DNA from: Lentinus brumalis
Lineage: Eukaryota > Basidiomycota > Agaricomycetes > Polyporales > Polyporaceae
Reading direction: 5' to 3'
Assembly (NCBI GenBank): GCA_001792895.1
Contig: MARA01000008.1
Coordinates: 620,001-684,000, forward strand
DNA length: 64,000 bases
Position numbers and translations under genes: made by a program
The notes under the pieces: generated by a model
What the model was told of the DNA's origin: nothing
Databases searched by the model: none
The model's input: only the letters and a program-made list of their open reading frames with translations
In this document: piece after piece, positions 10,374 through 22,183 of the stretch
Layout: each line of letters opens with the position of its first letter
Position numbering within the stretch: position 1 is the stretch's first letter

Positions 10374-13300
10374 TCACTCGAAAATGTCTGTAGCGTAACG
10401 ACCCTGGATGGCGCGCTCGAATGCAGCCGCGGCTTCCTCGTCGGTGTAGCCCTTCGATTCCTTGATGAGTTCAGTGAGCACCTTCTTGACGCCTTGCGCG
10501 ACCTTGCCAGAGCCGCAAGTAAAGAACTGCAGACACGATCAGACAAGTAGCGAGAACGAAGTCGTTGAGACATACCTTCGCCTTCTGGTTGTCATACGCA
10601 TTTCGGACCTCCTCGCGGTCGTGCCACACACGGCTAGAGGTACGAGTCAGTTGAGCGTTCAACTAAGACAGCGCATAGTTCAGGTACTCACTCTTGCACA
10701 TACTTGCATCCCAGCGAGTCAGCGGGACTCCTCGAGAACGCAGGGCGCACGTCGACAATTCCGAGCTCCTGCCACTCCTTCAAATCTGAGTCGCCATAGA
10801 TGAAGTCCTCGTGCGGCGACCTGCACCCAAAGAACAGTAGAGACTTCGCAACCTCCCGCCCCGCCTTCTTCTGCATCGCGCGCTCCTGAAGGAACCCGCG
10901 CATCGGCGACAGGCCCGAGCCCGCTGCGAACATGACCATCGGAATGGTGGGGTCCTCAGGCGGATGGAATACTGCCGAGGACGCACGCACTGCGAGCTGC
11001 ACGACGTCTCCGGCGCGCAACCCAGCGAGGAAGGTCGACGCCACTCCGAGGAAGGCCTCACCCTTGCCAGAGAGCGCGGGCGCCTCGACGACGCTGATGG
11101 TGAGCGAGGGGCGCTGCGGGTCGTAGAGCGGGGAGGAAGAGATGGAGTACTGCCGCACCCGCATGGCGGGGAGCATCTCGAGGTAGGTGCCGAAGGGGAG
11201 TCGGATGTCGGGGTAGGTCTCGAGGAGGTCGAGGATGCTGATGCGCTTCGCTAGGACCTTCTCGGCGTATGCAGCTTGAAGATCTGCGAGGGCGTCCTTC
11301 GTTGCGTCGGAGGACTCGACCGACGAGAGGATGCGCAGGTCGCGGGTCGTGGCAGGCTGCGACAGCTCCACATAGCCGGAGAGGATGGAGAAGATGCTAA
11401 TAGGTTTGTCGACGGGGAGGGATGTGGGGCCGGACGAGGATAGGACAATCTGGACAAAGTTAGCCCTCGATCAGAAGTCTCGCTACGCGGCAGGCTCACC
11501 TGCTGCTCTGGGGACAGCTGGAAGTGAGCCGTCACCCTGTGTACGTCTTTCAGCGGGTTGGTCGGGAGTCTGTAAATACTGATCAGCACAAGAATAACCC
11601 AAGTTCAGGATTAGACCCACATCGCAAGGTAGTCTCCGGCACGGTAAGTCATATGTTCCGGGAGCTCAAATTCTGTAGTAAACAGTAAGCAATGCATAAT
11701 CATACCTGTGTCCCCGGATGTCTACTCACCGATATGCCTCTTTGCCGGCGCGTTGGGTGACGTTAACAGACGATTTTCAACGACCTTGCCGAGGTCCGCG
11801 TCGGCCTGACGGAGAACAGAGGCCCTCGAGGTACCGACATCCACAGTCTTCATGGAGATACCACTGATGAAAGCCGACGTGTCCTTGTCCGACACTTCGA
11901 TGTTGTATTCCTGAAATAAAATTATACGCGCGGTTAGCTCCATGGAGCTCTGCAGTAGATGAACTGGAGTATCATACCGCGGCCAAGGTCTTCCACAGCT
12001 CCGCCTCCCAAGTATCGAAGACTTCGAAGAACTCCGCAGCCTGCGCATCACCGACGCCGCGCTCCAGCAGCCGCCTCCCTCCCCGCTCGGCGATAGTCTC
12101 GTCTATCGCCTTGGGGATACGCTGGAAGGTGCGCACCCAGTCGCGGTTGCCGCAGCCGAACACGGCGTACTTGACGTCGGCGAACTCGGACCCCTTCAGC
12201 GTCTGGATCCAGTCGAAGAAGTGCGCGGCGTTGTCAGCAGGTTCACCTGGGGATGATGTGAGCACGTCGGGCGGGGTCTCACGCCGGCAGCGTTACCTTC
12301 GAACGAGGCGGTCACAATGACAAGGGGGCCATCCGTGGGTACATGTGATGCGATAGAGTCGAGCGTTCCCAACGTCGCCTTGAACCCTGCGTGGAGTACA
12401 CATTTAGCTTTACCCCGTTGGGTTGTGGCTCTACAATGGATCACGCACCGTGGGCCGGTGCATCGCTCGCAATACGCTGCGCAAACGTCTGGGACGTGCC
12501 CGTGTTCGAGCCATACGCGACGTACAACTTGTGCTTGGGCTCAAGCTTCGCTTCCGCCTCCGCATCTTCTGCAGAAGGCTGGGAGACCTTCGGCACGCCG
12601 ACCAGCGTCGACGTAGGCACCACCGCGATCGGCGACGTCGAGCGGTTGCGCGGGATCGCGTGCACGTAGAAGTTCTTGGGCTTGAGGGTCAGCGACTGCT
12701 TGAGCTCGAGTGTGTATCCCGGGTCGTGCATGGTCATGTCAAACTTCTGGAGTATAGTTGCGAGCGCGATGTGTGCCTCCTGCCACGCGAACGGACGGCC
12801 CTATGGAAAGAAGTCGGAAGTCGATAGGTGCTGCATTTCGGACGAGTTGAAGTAAGCAACGCACGATGCAGGCACGCATGCCATAGCCGAAGGGCTGCCA
12901 TGCGTTTTGCTAAGAAGGATGCGAGTGAGCCTTTGAATGCACCGTGATATACTTACGAAACCACTTACTGGGAGCTTCTCGAAGTTCTCGCCATAGACCC
13001 TCTCAGGCTTGAATTCGCGTGCCTGCACCAAGGGAGTCAAAGGCGTGCACCCAACCTGAGCGACGGGTCACGGATGGCAACGACGTACGTCTTCACCCCA
13101 GACCTTCGGATCTGTCTGGCACTTCGACGCCACGATACCAATCCGGGCACCCTTGGGGATGGCGTATTTTCCCCCACAGAGAGTCGTGTCTTCCACGGAC
13201 TCGACCACACGGATGGTGGCGGGCGGTGTGAGACGAAGCGACTCTCGCAAGCAAGCTGATGCCGGATTGAGTGCCTGAGGCCGCATATGACAAATGTAAG

Positions 13301-14886
13301 GAACGTACCAGAGATGTACTTCAGCTTGCCGATGTGTTCAAGACGGATCGGCTCGTCGCCGAGGACCTCGTCGACCTCTTCGCGGGCTTTTCGCATTGCC
13401 TCGGGGTTCTTGCAGAGGTAGTATAACGTAAAAGTCAGCATGCCTAAACAGAATCAGGATGAGATCCATGCAAAAGACGTATAGAGTCCCTTTCTGAGGA
13501 ACCATACCAGACGTTGTTTCATGACCAGCCACGAGGAAAGTGATGAGCTAACGGTGACCAAATTCAGCCCAAGTACACAGATAATGCCCGCGACGACAGG
13601 CGACGGCCCAACTCACGTTATGCCGGATATTCTCATCGGGCAGCTTCTTGCCCGTCTTCTTGTCCACCCCGTTCAGCATGATGTTGAGCAGGTCGTCCTT
13701 GTCAATCGGGTTGTCCCTGCGTTCCTGGATCACTACACACTAGCATCAGCAACCGCCGCGGCTTTCGGGGGCAGCACACGAGCACGCTGGAACACGGACG
13801 TTCGTCGACCAGCTCGTTCATGACCTTCAGGTCTTCCTGGTACTTCGCGCTGGCACCCCACATCAGCGTGTTCGCAATGGGCGGTCGGTTCGCGCGGTGG
13901 CCACTCTCGATCAGGAAGTCAACCATGGCCGTGACGAAGGGGTGGGACGTTTCCTGCAGGCAGAGGGCGAATCAGCGGGTGCACTCATCCTCTGAGAGAA
14001 GCATCGAGGAAGCCCACCTTGTAGAAATTGTTCAAACTGTCGGTCAGGCGAGCAAGCAGTTGACAGTCAGGGTGACGAATCGGGATCCAGCGCATGAAAG
14101 GCGTACCGGAAGTTCATAGTGCACAGCGTGATAGTATCGAACGCCAGCCGCGTAAAGTCTTCCACGACGTCGATGACATGGCGCGGTCCGAACCTATCGG
14201 TAGTAAGCATCGGCAGACCCGCGCTGTGGCCTCGCGCTCAGCCCACTCACCGCTCCCACTTGGTGATCATCTGGGACGCAATGTCGACCATGTCGTCGAA
14301 CATGTCGCGCACCTTCGCGGTGCTGAACGCCGGCATCAGCAGGCGGTCTGGAAAGCCATCGCCAGCAGTGAGTACTATGTACGCTGCTCGTTGCAACCCA
14401 CGACGACGAGATACATACGGGCGATGCCCCAGTTCTCCTCGTGGTTATGAGCCTGCAAGTCCCGGTACTCCATCAGCCATGGCGCGTCCGGCGCACCGCA
14501 TAACTCAAGACATACCGTAAAGAGCCCATCGCCAGTCCCATTCCGGACCTCGATCAGCCCCGCCGTAACCGCCTTCGTGAACCGCTTCTCGTTCGAGAGC
14601 TCGTTCTGCAGCTCATACGAGTTCGCCAGGATCGACACCCTAGCTGCAAGACGTCGACAGATCGATCAAACACAATCCATGTCACGATCAGCCACTGCTG
14701 GACAACGACAACGACGACGACGACGACGCGGCGATTGGGGGAGAACTCACTGACGAGATTGAGTTTGTAGATCTCGCCGTACTGGTCCGCGAGCAGCTCG
14801 AACGACCGGTGCGGGACCTCCTTCTCGATGACCGTCAGGTTGCCCAGGAAGGGCAGGGACGGCGGGGACGGGATAGGCGTCGTCAT
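10374..14886 (-). CDS. Bifunctional cytochrome P450 / NADPH-P450 reductase (CYP505, P450foxy/BM3 type)
   Basis: A single intron-rich gene encodes a self-sufficient fatty-acid hydroxylase. It starts at ATG 14886 ([20 protein letters not shown]) and ends ...[10 protein letters not shown] with its stop at 10374-10376. P450 domain: I-helix AGHETTSG (near 13515), K-helix ESLRL (near 13245) and haem loop [19 protein letters not shown] (near 12890, split by an intron before GRPF). FMN/flavodoxin domain: [20 protein letters not shown], the phosphate loop of the FMN site (near 12520), then [24 protein letters not shown] domain: RQYSISSSP (FAD), [14 protein letters not shown] (NADPH), FFGCR and the C-terminal [16 protein letters not shown]. 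Family knowledge: CYP505 enzymes hydroxylate fatty acids at omega-1 to omega-3 with electrons from NADPH through FAD and FMN in one chain. All key motifs are intact. One early intron carries an ACG-rich run (about 14700-14730). At least ten introns are needed and not every junction was fixed. Confidence 0.93.
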
Positions 14887-15863
14887 CGTCGTCGTCGGCG
14901 GTGGTGGTCAAACGGTTCCGTTGCGCAGTGAGTCTGAGATTTGAGATTGAGAGCAGTTCCTGAGCGGGCCACAGTCAACAATCGACGGGTGTCACTGTCA
15001 ATGCAAGTGGGTGGGGTTGAACTCCGGTGGATATAAGTACCCGCTGTGGACAGCACCGAATTGGATATAGGGTTACGTCGTCGAAGCCGCGAAGCGGAGG
15101 AAGCGTCTAGCAGCAAAGTAGTAGTCGCACACTGGCGCACACTGTGACTCAAGAGTCAGCGCCGTGTCAATGCGGGGATGTGCAACTCCCTGGGGCACCA
15201 GCACCCTCGCACTTATGGCCTCGCAGCCCCCCCGCTCCCGGTGCCATTTCCAACACACGACAATCAAATGATTCCATGATCTGCACGCAAGCAGCTTGGT
15301 CGCTGCACGTCGTAACACGTCGCACCCGTGCATCTCCGGTGGTGGTGGCGTCCGGTCACTGTGCGCTAAGACTCAAGTACGCCGAGCATCAAGATTCAAT
15401 GTCGCTGCTCCGCCACAGAGTGACATAAGTACGGCTGATGGATCGTCATCCCGGCGTTGCGACGGCCTCGCGAACAACGTCCGCGGCGTGCGTGCAGGCA
15501 GCCGGCGCCGCGTATTTACTACCCAAAGCCTCAAGGCGAGTGAACAGACGGAGCGAGACAGTCCGGACGGAGGTTACTCACCTCCGCTCGGTGCACTGCT
15601 CCCGCCGACCTTGCCCTTCCTTGCCTTGCCCCGATTTTGTTTCCACGGTGATGCGTTTGGTGATCCCTGGTGATGCGCGTGCCAGGCCGACGCCGGCGGC
15701 CCAGGTAACCGGAAAAACGCTCTTACAACACCAGTCGCAAGGCCATGTATAAGGGTGAGGGTGATTACGGGGGTATACAAGGTTATCTAGTATCTCTAAA
15801 GGATAGTGGGGGGGACATCCGGGTGGGTGATAGTGAGCACTGTGCCGGGCAGCGGCCCTCGGA
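14887..15863. other. Intergenic region between CYP505 5' end and ERG6 3' end
   Basis: About 1 kb presumed to hold the CYP505 promoter (minus strand) and the ERG6 terminator. A TATAAGTA-like element lies near 15031-15038. The open frames seen here are not supported as genes. Confidence 0.45.
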
Positions 15864-17646
15864 TCAGTTTTCTGCGGGCTTCCTCCCGACGACGAAGTAC
15901 ATCGGCGTGAAAAGCTGTGCGACCAAACCACGTATATCAGTTTCTGCGGCGTCGCACCGGAACCCGCGAGCGGAACACGACGACGCACCTTCTCGCGACC
16001 GCTCTTGACGAGCGCGTCCGCGGCGACCTTCAGTGTCTCGCCGACCTCCCAGGTGCCCTTGGGCACGATGCCGAGCTTCTCGATGAACCAGAGACCGTGG
16101 TGCGTGACGAACTTGCCACTGCTGCTCATCCGCCACACTGTGAAGATATCCCAAAGTGTCTGCGCTTTCGTGATGTCGCCCTCGAGGGGGTAGTACCAGG
16201 GAATAGGGTCGGGGCGGTCGGCGAGATCCTCTTCGTGCTCGATCTGGAAGCCGACCTTGATGATCGCCTCGCGTGCCTTGGCAATGGGCCGCATCTCAGG
16301 GATACCGTTGCCGAGCTCAATCCCGTGCGCAACCTCCTTGTGCGCGGGGATCGAGGGGTCCCACCTGTCCGTCATGCACCACTCGTACACACCGAACTAC
16401 CGAAGCGCGGTCAGAACAGCTCGAGCTCACGGTGACGAGAACAACTCACCACTCCTCCAGGCTTCAGGACCTTCATGATCTCGCCGTACACGCCCTCCCA
16501 TGATGGTGCGTGGACGGTGGCCTCAATCGCATACACGGCATCGAACGAGTTCTCGCCAAACTGCTCAGCAAGCTTCATGAAGTCGCCGACGACATAGCTG
16601 AGCTGGTCCGACGAGAGGCCGGCTTTCGCCGTGAGCTGGCGAGCACGGCCGACCTGGAAGTCGTTGTTGTTCAAGCCGACGATCTGGACATCGGCGAACT
16701 GCGCGATTTCGCGCGCGGGGCCGCCGATACCGCAGCCCACGTCGAGGACGCGCATGCCCGGCTTCAGGTTCATCTTGAACGCGAGGTAGTGCTCGTGACG
16801 TGCGAGTGCCTGGTAGAAACCTTCGCCCTTGTAGTACCGCGAGAAGTGGAAGGACGTGCCCCAACCGTACTCGTAGAGACCGGTGGCGCCATCGTAGTAA
16901 CCTGTTGAGGGTACATGATCAGTGATCCTGTGTGATGAATGGAAAACAAAGAACAAGTAGCCGCTCATGACCAGCTTCACAACTGAACGAACAGAGCTGC
17001 ACGCCTCACGGTTTTGACCTTCAGCGGAACGCGTAGCTGGCGGGGCGTCCGCTAAAATGCGGCACGGTCACGTGCACAACAAATTGGTGCAGATGGTCCG
17101 TACGAACTGCTGGCATCCATGGGGAACGAGACTGGCCCAGTAGTTGTGTCTAGACCAGTCGCAGTCGGGGCAAAACGCGTGCCCGGGCTCATCGCGCCCG
17201 AAAAGACACGTCAACGCAATTCGAGTAACCCGTCATGCCGCTCGCAGCGCGACGACAGTCTTGAGGAGAACAGCACGGAAGCGAACTGAGCAGGAAGAGT
17301 CTCCGAGATGACAGCAGCGAAAGACGGCGCCGGGTGCAAGAGCGTCCTTAAGCCCAAAGAGCTTCGTGGACGTCTCGTCACGCATACACGAGTCCCACGA
17401 CAGCTGCCCACTCAAACCCAAGCCGCAGCTCGCAACACGCACCCCGACAACGGCCCACGGACGACAAAAATGAAGGACAGCGGAGCACTCACCGTTGATG
17501 ACGTCCGTGTAGTTCGCGAGCCGGTTCTCCGTGTCCTGACCAGCCTCCTTGCTCAGGTCCTTCTGCCAAAAGGCCGCATAGTTCTCAATGCGCTTGCCAA
17601 CGCGCCCGTCGGCGTGCACAGTCGAGTCCGTCGCAGCAGGGGCCAT
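15864..17646 (-). CDS. ERG6: Sterol 24-C-methyltransferase
   Basis: Four exons join cleanly: 17646-17493, 16901-16450, 16396-15989 and 15914-15864, totalling 1065 nt (354 aa plus stop). The protein begins [15 protein letters not shown]. It carries the family's [18 protein letters not shown] entry segment and SAM motif [17 protein letters not shown], followed by [14 protein letters not shown] and [14 protein letters not shown] (the sterol-binding and methyltransferase core). Later landmarks are [24 protein letters not shown] and the tail [16 protein letters not shown]. Family knowledge: Erg6 transfers a methyl group from SAM to C-24 of the sterol side chain in ergosterol synthesis at the ER or lipid droplets. 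Length and motifs match a functional enzyme. The first intron (16902-17492, about 591 nt) is ten times longer than the others. Confidence 0.95.
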
Positions 17647-17986
17647 TTTTGTGCCGTGAAGAGGTGTGTCGTCGGGGCCCGGGGGAGGTGACTGTCAAAG
17701 TCCAAGCAGCGGTCAGCTTCTGCGCTCTCGAATGGGACGTACTCGGACTCAACGCCGCTGGCGCTGCACCAAGCCCAAAACGACGAGACACGAGACACGA
17801 AACACGAAACTTACGAGAAGGTAAGGAGCGCGGTGGGAGGAGAAGGGAAGGCGGGGGTGAGTGAGCCGTGGGTCGGGAGTAACCTGGAATATATAGGCGC
17901 TGCACGCGAAACCGTACCATACCGCCCAGCCAATCAGCACACGCTACTTGTCTTCATCCTCCCGGCCCGTTTACGCTCTCTAGCCT

Positions 17987-18308
17987 CACTCATTTCTAAC
18001 ATACGATATTTTTGCGGCTGTGCTGGGTCCTCGAGCCGACTCGCTGATGTACTCGTCCGCGAGCTAATGCTGGCACCGAAAGCCTGCTGTGTCTCCTCTA
18101 CCCCTCTTACCCCGCCCCCTTGAATACCAAGGAAAGCAGGTACGACGTCGCACAATTTAACACCAATATGCGATGTATTCCTGGAGGGATAATGAGGGGG
18201 AGGGACTGAGAGGGACGAGCTTTCGCTGCTCGGCAACAGCGTCAGACACATCAAGTCGGCTCGGGCCCCCAGCACAGCCGCAAAAATATCGTATGTTAGA
18301 AATGAGTG
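17987..18308. repeat. Inverted repeat with 54-60 bp arms
   Basis: The left arm is 17987-18040 and the right arm 18255-18308. The reverse complement of one matches the other at all but about three to four positions, and a weaker match extends a few bases outward. The core includes CTAACATACGATATTTTTGC on the left and its complement on the right. The arms are separated by about 214 bp and lie about 340 bp upstream of the ERG6 start. There is no coding sequence between them and no target-site duplication was seen. It could be a non-autonomous element, a foldback or a hairpin-forming regulatory region. Confidence 0.85.
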
Positions 18309-19468
18309 GGGCTTCTGTCCGTGTTTTCGGTGCTGGCCTCCGTGGTACGAGCAGAGGGCAGCAAAGGCGTGTACGGCCCGTTGACGTTCTCGTATTGCGC
18401 AAAGGTGCTGCTGATTCTGACGTTCACGGTAGTTCTCCTCCGTGGTACGAGGAGGAACCAACTCACCATCGCACGCAGTAGGTACATACACCAGCAGCTA
18501 CAGACGCACACAAATGCATTGCAGATATGTACATAGATAAGGCCCTCCGGGCAGACCTGTACACGACACTGTGATCAGTGGCTCAGTGCTCACTGCCTCT
18601 ATGTACCAAAAATAATATTTATTGATGTGGAACGTGACTATAACTAAAGATAACAGATACTGGCCGGAGTCGCACTGCGGCACTGGCAACTGGTGGGCAG
18701 AGGGCTCGCCAGAGTGCAGAACTCCTAGTTTTCATGGTCCGCTCTGAGCCGACTACGGGGCCATACATCCGATTATTCCGGGCTTACATACGCTCGGCAG
18801 CTCTCAGCAAACTTGTGTGTGTGATGCCTGTCTCACGGTGGGTTAGGTCGGCATTTCGACTCCCTACCACAACAGTTAGGGACGGCACGCAGGACGACGG
18901 GGAAGGCTCACCTAGCTGCCGCACGAAAGAGTGAGAAAGAGAGGTGCGAAACCCCTTTCTACTCGTGCGGCAGACTAGACGAGTCCGGCCTGCGCGCGCA
19001 GCGGCTCCCAACAGGAGTCGGGTAGCGAGCCTCTCTTGGAAGGCCGGACCTGATGAGGTCGGCGGCGCGTGTGGATACTCGCTGCCGCGTGCAGAGATTC
19101 GACTTGTGAAAACCTAGTTTAAACCCAACAAACTGGAATCGGTGCACATCTATAGGGCCTTGCTGGTTAGCAATTTTACATTCGCCACAAAGGTCAGACA
19201 TCAATTATGAGCAGGAGGAAATTTTCCAGCCATGGCTAGGAGTCAGACTCGTAACATCATCCGCTGTCACACATGCAAGTCTGCCGAGAGCTGCCGGGTG
19301 TATGGTTCAGCTGAAGCAGTCTTGCCCGTCCCGTGCGGGCCGTAACGGCTAAGCACAATCATGTCATATGTGAATATATGGTAGAATAGGCCAGAGATCA
19401 GCTGGGCTGGAGATCTGCAATTTGCAAGACCTGCCATAATTGGTCTTGCCTATCTGCGCACTGCGCGC
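18309..19468. other. Intergenic region with a smaller hairpin
   Basis: No supported gene. A shorter imperfect inverted repeat lies at about 18917-18973 (CTGCCGCACG ... CGTGCGGCAG). A direct repeat of CTCCGTGGTACGAG occurs near 18341 (just inside the right) and 18438. Sequence from about 19100 onward becomes more AT-rich than the ERG6 neighbourhood. Confidence 0.5.
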
Positions 19469-20639
19469 ATGCTGGGCGGGTTTGTTTCCAACTTCTCTGC
19501 AATCCACACCACATATATGGTCTTCACACACACTGGCGACATGTCACACAATGTGCCTGTTGTTGATTGGTGGCAGGTTCTGGCAGATCCAACTATACCA
19601 CTTAACTACCCGTGTGGCTCGGACAGTGATACCGAACCCAGCCCAACTGCGCAGATATTCCCCACTATCAGCAGCACCTCATCAACCCCACACCGGGTCC
19701 ACCAGATCATGTCACCTTTCCGGCAGCCTCTCACCAGTGTTGCGATGCGTACGAGTCCATCTATGCTGTCTTCCCCCGTTTACGGAGATGGAAAAAGCCG
19801 AGATGTACCGAACATGAAGTATATCACCCCCCATGCTCCAGCGGTACAAGAATGTCTTGCCCAATCACTGCAGCAACCTCCTCCTCATACTGGCCCTTCA
19901 ACGAAAGCCCGTCTACTTGCCCCTGCAACAGCTGATATGAGAAACGGAGCTGCATCTGCAGCAGCAAGGACACCTGTGGTGCGTACTTTATCTCATCGGA
20001 CTGTATATATACAGCCCTACACATCCCTGCACATACACATCCCCATATATACATCCCCATGCTTCCATATCATTATAATGTTACTGCAAACAGTCACTGA
20101 GAACCCGTATCGTCAATTGGGCTGGGGCGTCATATAGTGACAGACAATGACGTGTCATGGTCGCATCTGAGGGTGTATTGTGGCCGATGGTTCACATATG
20201 TGCATGTACTGATTATATTCATTCCAATAGCACACATTCTATTGCACTGTCACTGGGTGTAGGAAGGAGTTTGCACGCAGCGAAACATTGAGGCGCCACA
20301 TCCGCTGTGTTCATGGTACTGAGAGGCGTGCGTACCATATCATATCTTCAGTGGTTTTTAAATGAAAACTGAGAGCATATGCAGCATATGTGTGCAATAT
20401 TGCTGGATGCGCAAAGACATTTACGCGATCAGACAGCCTGCGGGCCCATATGACGAAAGTGCACACAGGTCGTGAGGGTGAGCGGTAGGGATTCTATACC
20501 TGGTCTCATTGGCGGTTGTGCTGACAACTCATTTATAGCATATACGTGCGCAGTGTCGCAGTGCAGACGGACGTTCCTGTCTGGCCGTGCCCTCGGTGTA
20601 CATGCAGCTATGCACAAGCGGACAGAGGGTGAGGTTTAG
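19469..20639 (+). CDS. C2H2 zinc-finger protein, probable transcription factor
   Basis: The N-terminal exon is Ser/Thr/Pro-rich (for example SSTSSTPHRVHQ, MRTSPSMLSSPV). It may start at ATG 19469 or, more likely, at the internal MSHNVPVVDWWQV at about 19544. After introns, three C2H2 fingers follow in order near the 3' end. The first is CTVTGCRKEFARSETLRRHI with its second His in RCVH (about 20249-20320). The second is CNIAGCAKTFTRSDSLRAHM ending TKVH (about 20395-20465). After an intron, the third is CAVSQCRRTFLSGRALGVHA ending AMH (about 20549-20615). A TAG ends the gene at 20637-20639. The CX4C-X12-HX3-4H spacing is that of DNA-binding fingers. A nuclear regulatory role is inferred; targets are unknown. 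The intron between the acidic/Ser-rich part and finger 1 is poorly defined. Confidence 0.7.
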
Positions 20640-20943
20640 TGGCGCAAACCGCACAGATATGTACATGTAGTTTCAATCCGTTGTTGTGATATGAATCCTT
20701 TGTTGAGTGTGTTGCACACGCACCAATATACCTAGTATATGCGAACATGTAACACATCGTCAGTGTTGATATGAAGGCAATACATTAAAATCTACGTATG
20801 GCAGCACAACAGATCTGCTTAAATATACTTAAATAGTCAATAATTATCTGTCAGAAAATAAAACAAAAGCGGTCCAGCAGTAGTTCATCACAAAAGCGCA
20901 CGGTCTTGTTGTTCTGCACAACTGCGTCCCATATCCTGCCAAC
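20640..20943. other. AT-rich intergenic spacer
   Basis: About 300 bp of AT-rich sequence between the zinc-finger gene and the next hypothetical gene. It probably contains a terminator and a promoter, with several TATATA-like runs. Nothing else is seen. Confidence 0.4.
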
Positions 20944-21964
20944 ATGAATCTGAACACTATACTGAACCCAACTCCTGACTTCGATGCTTACCAACGCATT
21001 CCCACTACTGTAGACCTTGGACCTGTCCATGCGTCAATTCAACCAGTAGCGGTGTCAGAAACAGGGGAAGATGCAGGACGGGCAACCCTTCAATCCAAGA
21101 GTCGCTTGTGCCCCCCTCACCTTCACACTGTCATGCCTGCCTGGCCCTTAACTGCGCCTGGGTTCATCCCTACATGGAAAGAACAACTATTGCAGCTAGA
21201 ACACGTACGTGTCAAAATGATTATTGAATATATGTCACGTCTGATTATAGTGTCGTGCAGCCTGCCCCTGGCAGACAAAGCACATACTACGCTGCAGATA
21301 TTACTGGCCACAACTGGGGAACGGTTGTAACTGTGACATGCAATGAGGCTGGAGGTATGTGTCCTATAGGCGTACATGTCAAATCTGTCAATCTGGACTG
21401 ATCACCTGCTCCAATACAGAGCTGAACTACATTGGCCACTTGTACTTCCCCAACATCTTGCACGGGGATGTCAACTACGATGTTGTCTCCTTTGTAGCGG
21501 AACGCACCCCATCCATGCCTGTCGTGTACGACAACCTTGGAATTCCCGCTGAGCGACATGGCTGTGATTTGAACATCATTGTACCCGACAACCGAAAGGG
21601 AGGCGAGCCGCAGTGTGGTTTGTCCACCCTTATACAAATTCTCCTCATTACTTCCCCCGGAAGTGCCTGCTCGGATACGAACTCGTCGCAATGTTGAAGG
21701 GACGCTTCCGATACTTCCGATCAGTTGGGACCACGAAAGACTGGCAGGTGTGTTTATCATCCATTAGAGAGTATCATTCTGCTGACGAATGTACTATAGC
21801 TTTCTGTGTTTCGTACGCTTCGCAAGCAGAGCTACTTCCAGTCTGTGCCTGCCCCTGTACGTGTACAGTCCCCAGCAGAGCAAATCTGGTACATCAACTA
21901 CTCTGTGGGGAAACCTCCAAAAGGGCAGTCAGGCGGATATATGTGGCGAAGCCCGGCTGTATAA
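20944..21964 (+). CDS. Hypothetical protein, lineage-specific, multi-exon
   Basis: The first exon starts at ATG 20944 (MNLNTILNPTPDFDAYQRIP). Following exons with good splice sites read DITGHNWGTVVTVTCNEAGG, LNYIGHLYFPNILHGDVNYD and FVAERTPSMPVVYDNLGIPA. Then come YFPRKCLLGYELVAMLKGRF and TTKDWQ, and the end exon YFQSVPAPVRVQSPAEQIWY, INYSVGKPPKGQSGGYMWRS, with TAA at 21962-21964. The frame changes between about 21560 and 21610. A short intron (GTGATTTG...AAAG, about 36 nt) would repair it, but it is at the lower size limit, so this may instead be a frameshift. No known domain was recognised. It directly precedes the 159-bp tandem repeat. Confidence 0.5.
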
Positions 21965-22183
21965 CCTGCTTGTAAAATATAAAAGATCTGACTCTCAAAT
22001 CAGTATTATGTATACCTAAAATGTCAGAGCGTATATGAGGCGGCCTACGTCTTGCCAACAAGAAACTCAGGTGTAGGAAACCCAGCTCCGTCAATCAGTG
22101 GAAACTTATCAAGGAGCATGTGGTGCATGGAGTTGAATAGTACAAAGCGGGGTAGTCCGAAAGGCGACTGGGCAACAAGACAT

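Noticed and set aside
12391..12827. Plus-strand frames across the P450 flavodoxin part
   Set aside because: Shadows of the CYP505 coding exons, whose motifs are unmistakable on the minus strand.
18917..18973. tRNA gene
   Set aside because: The stem-forming sequence lacks a cloverleaf, A/B boxes and an acceptor end; it is only a hairpin.
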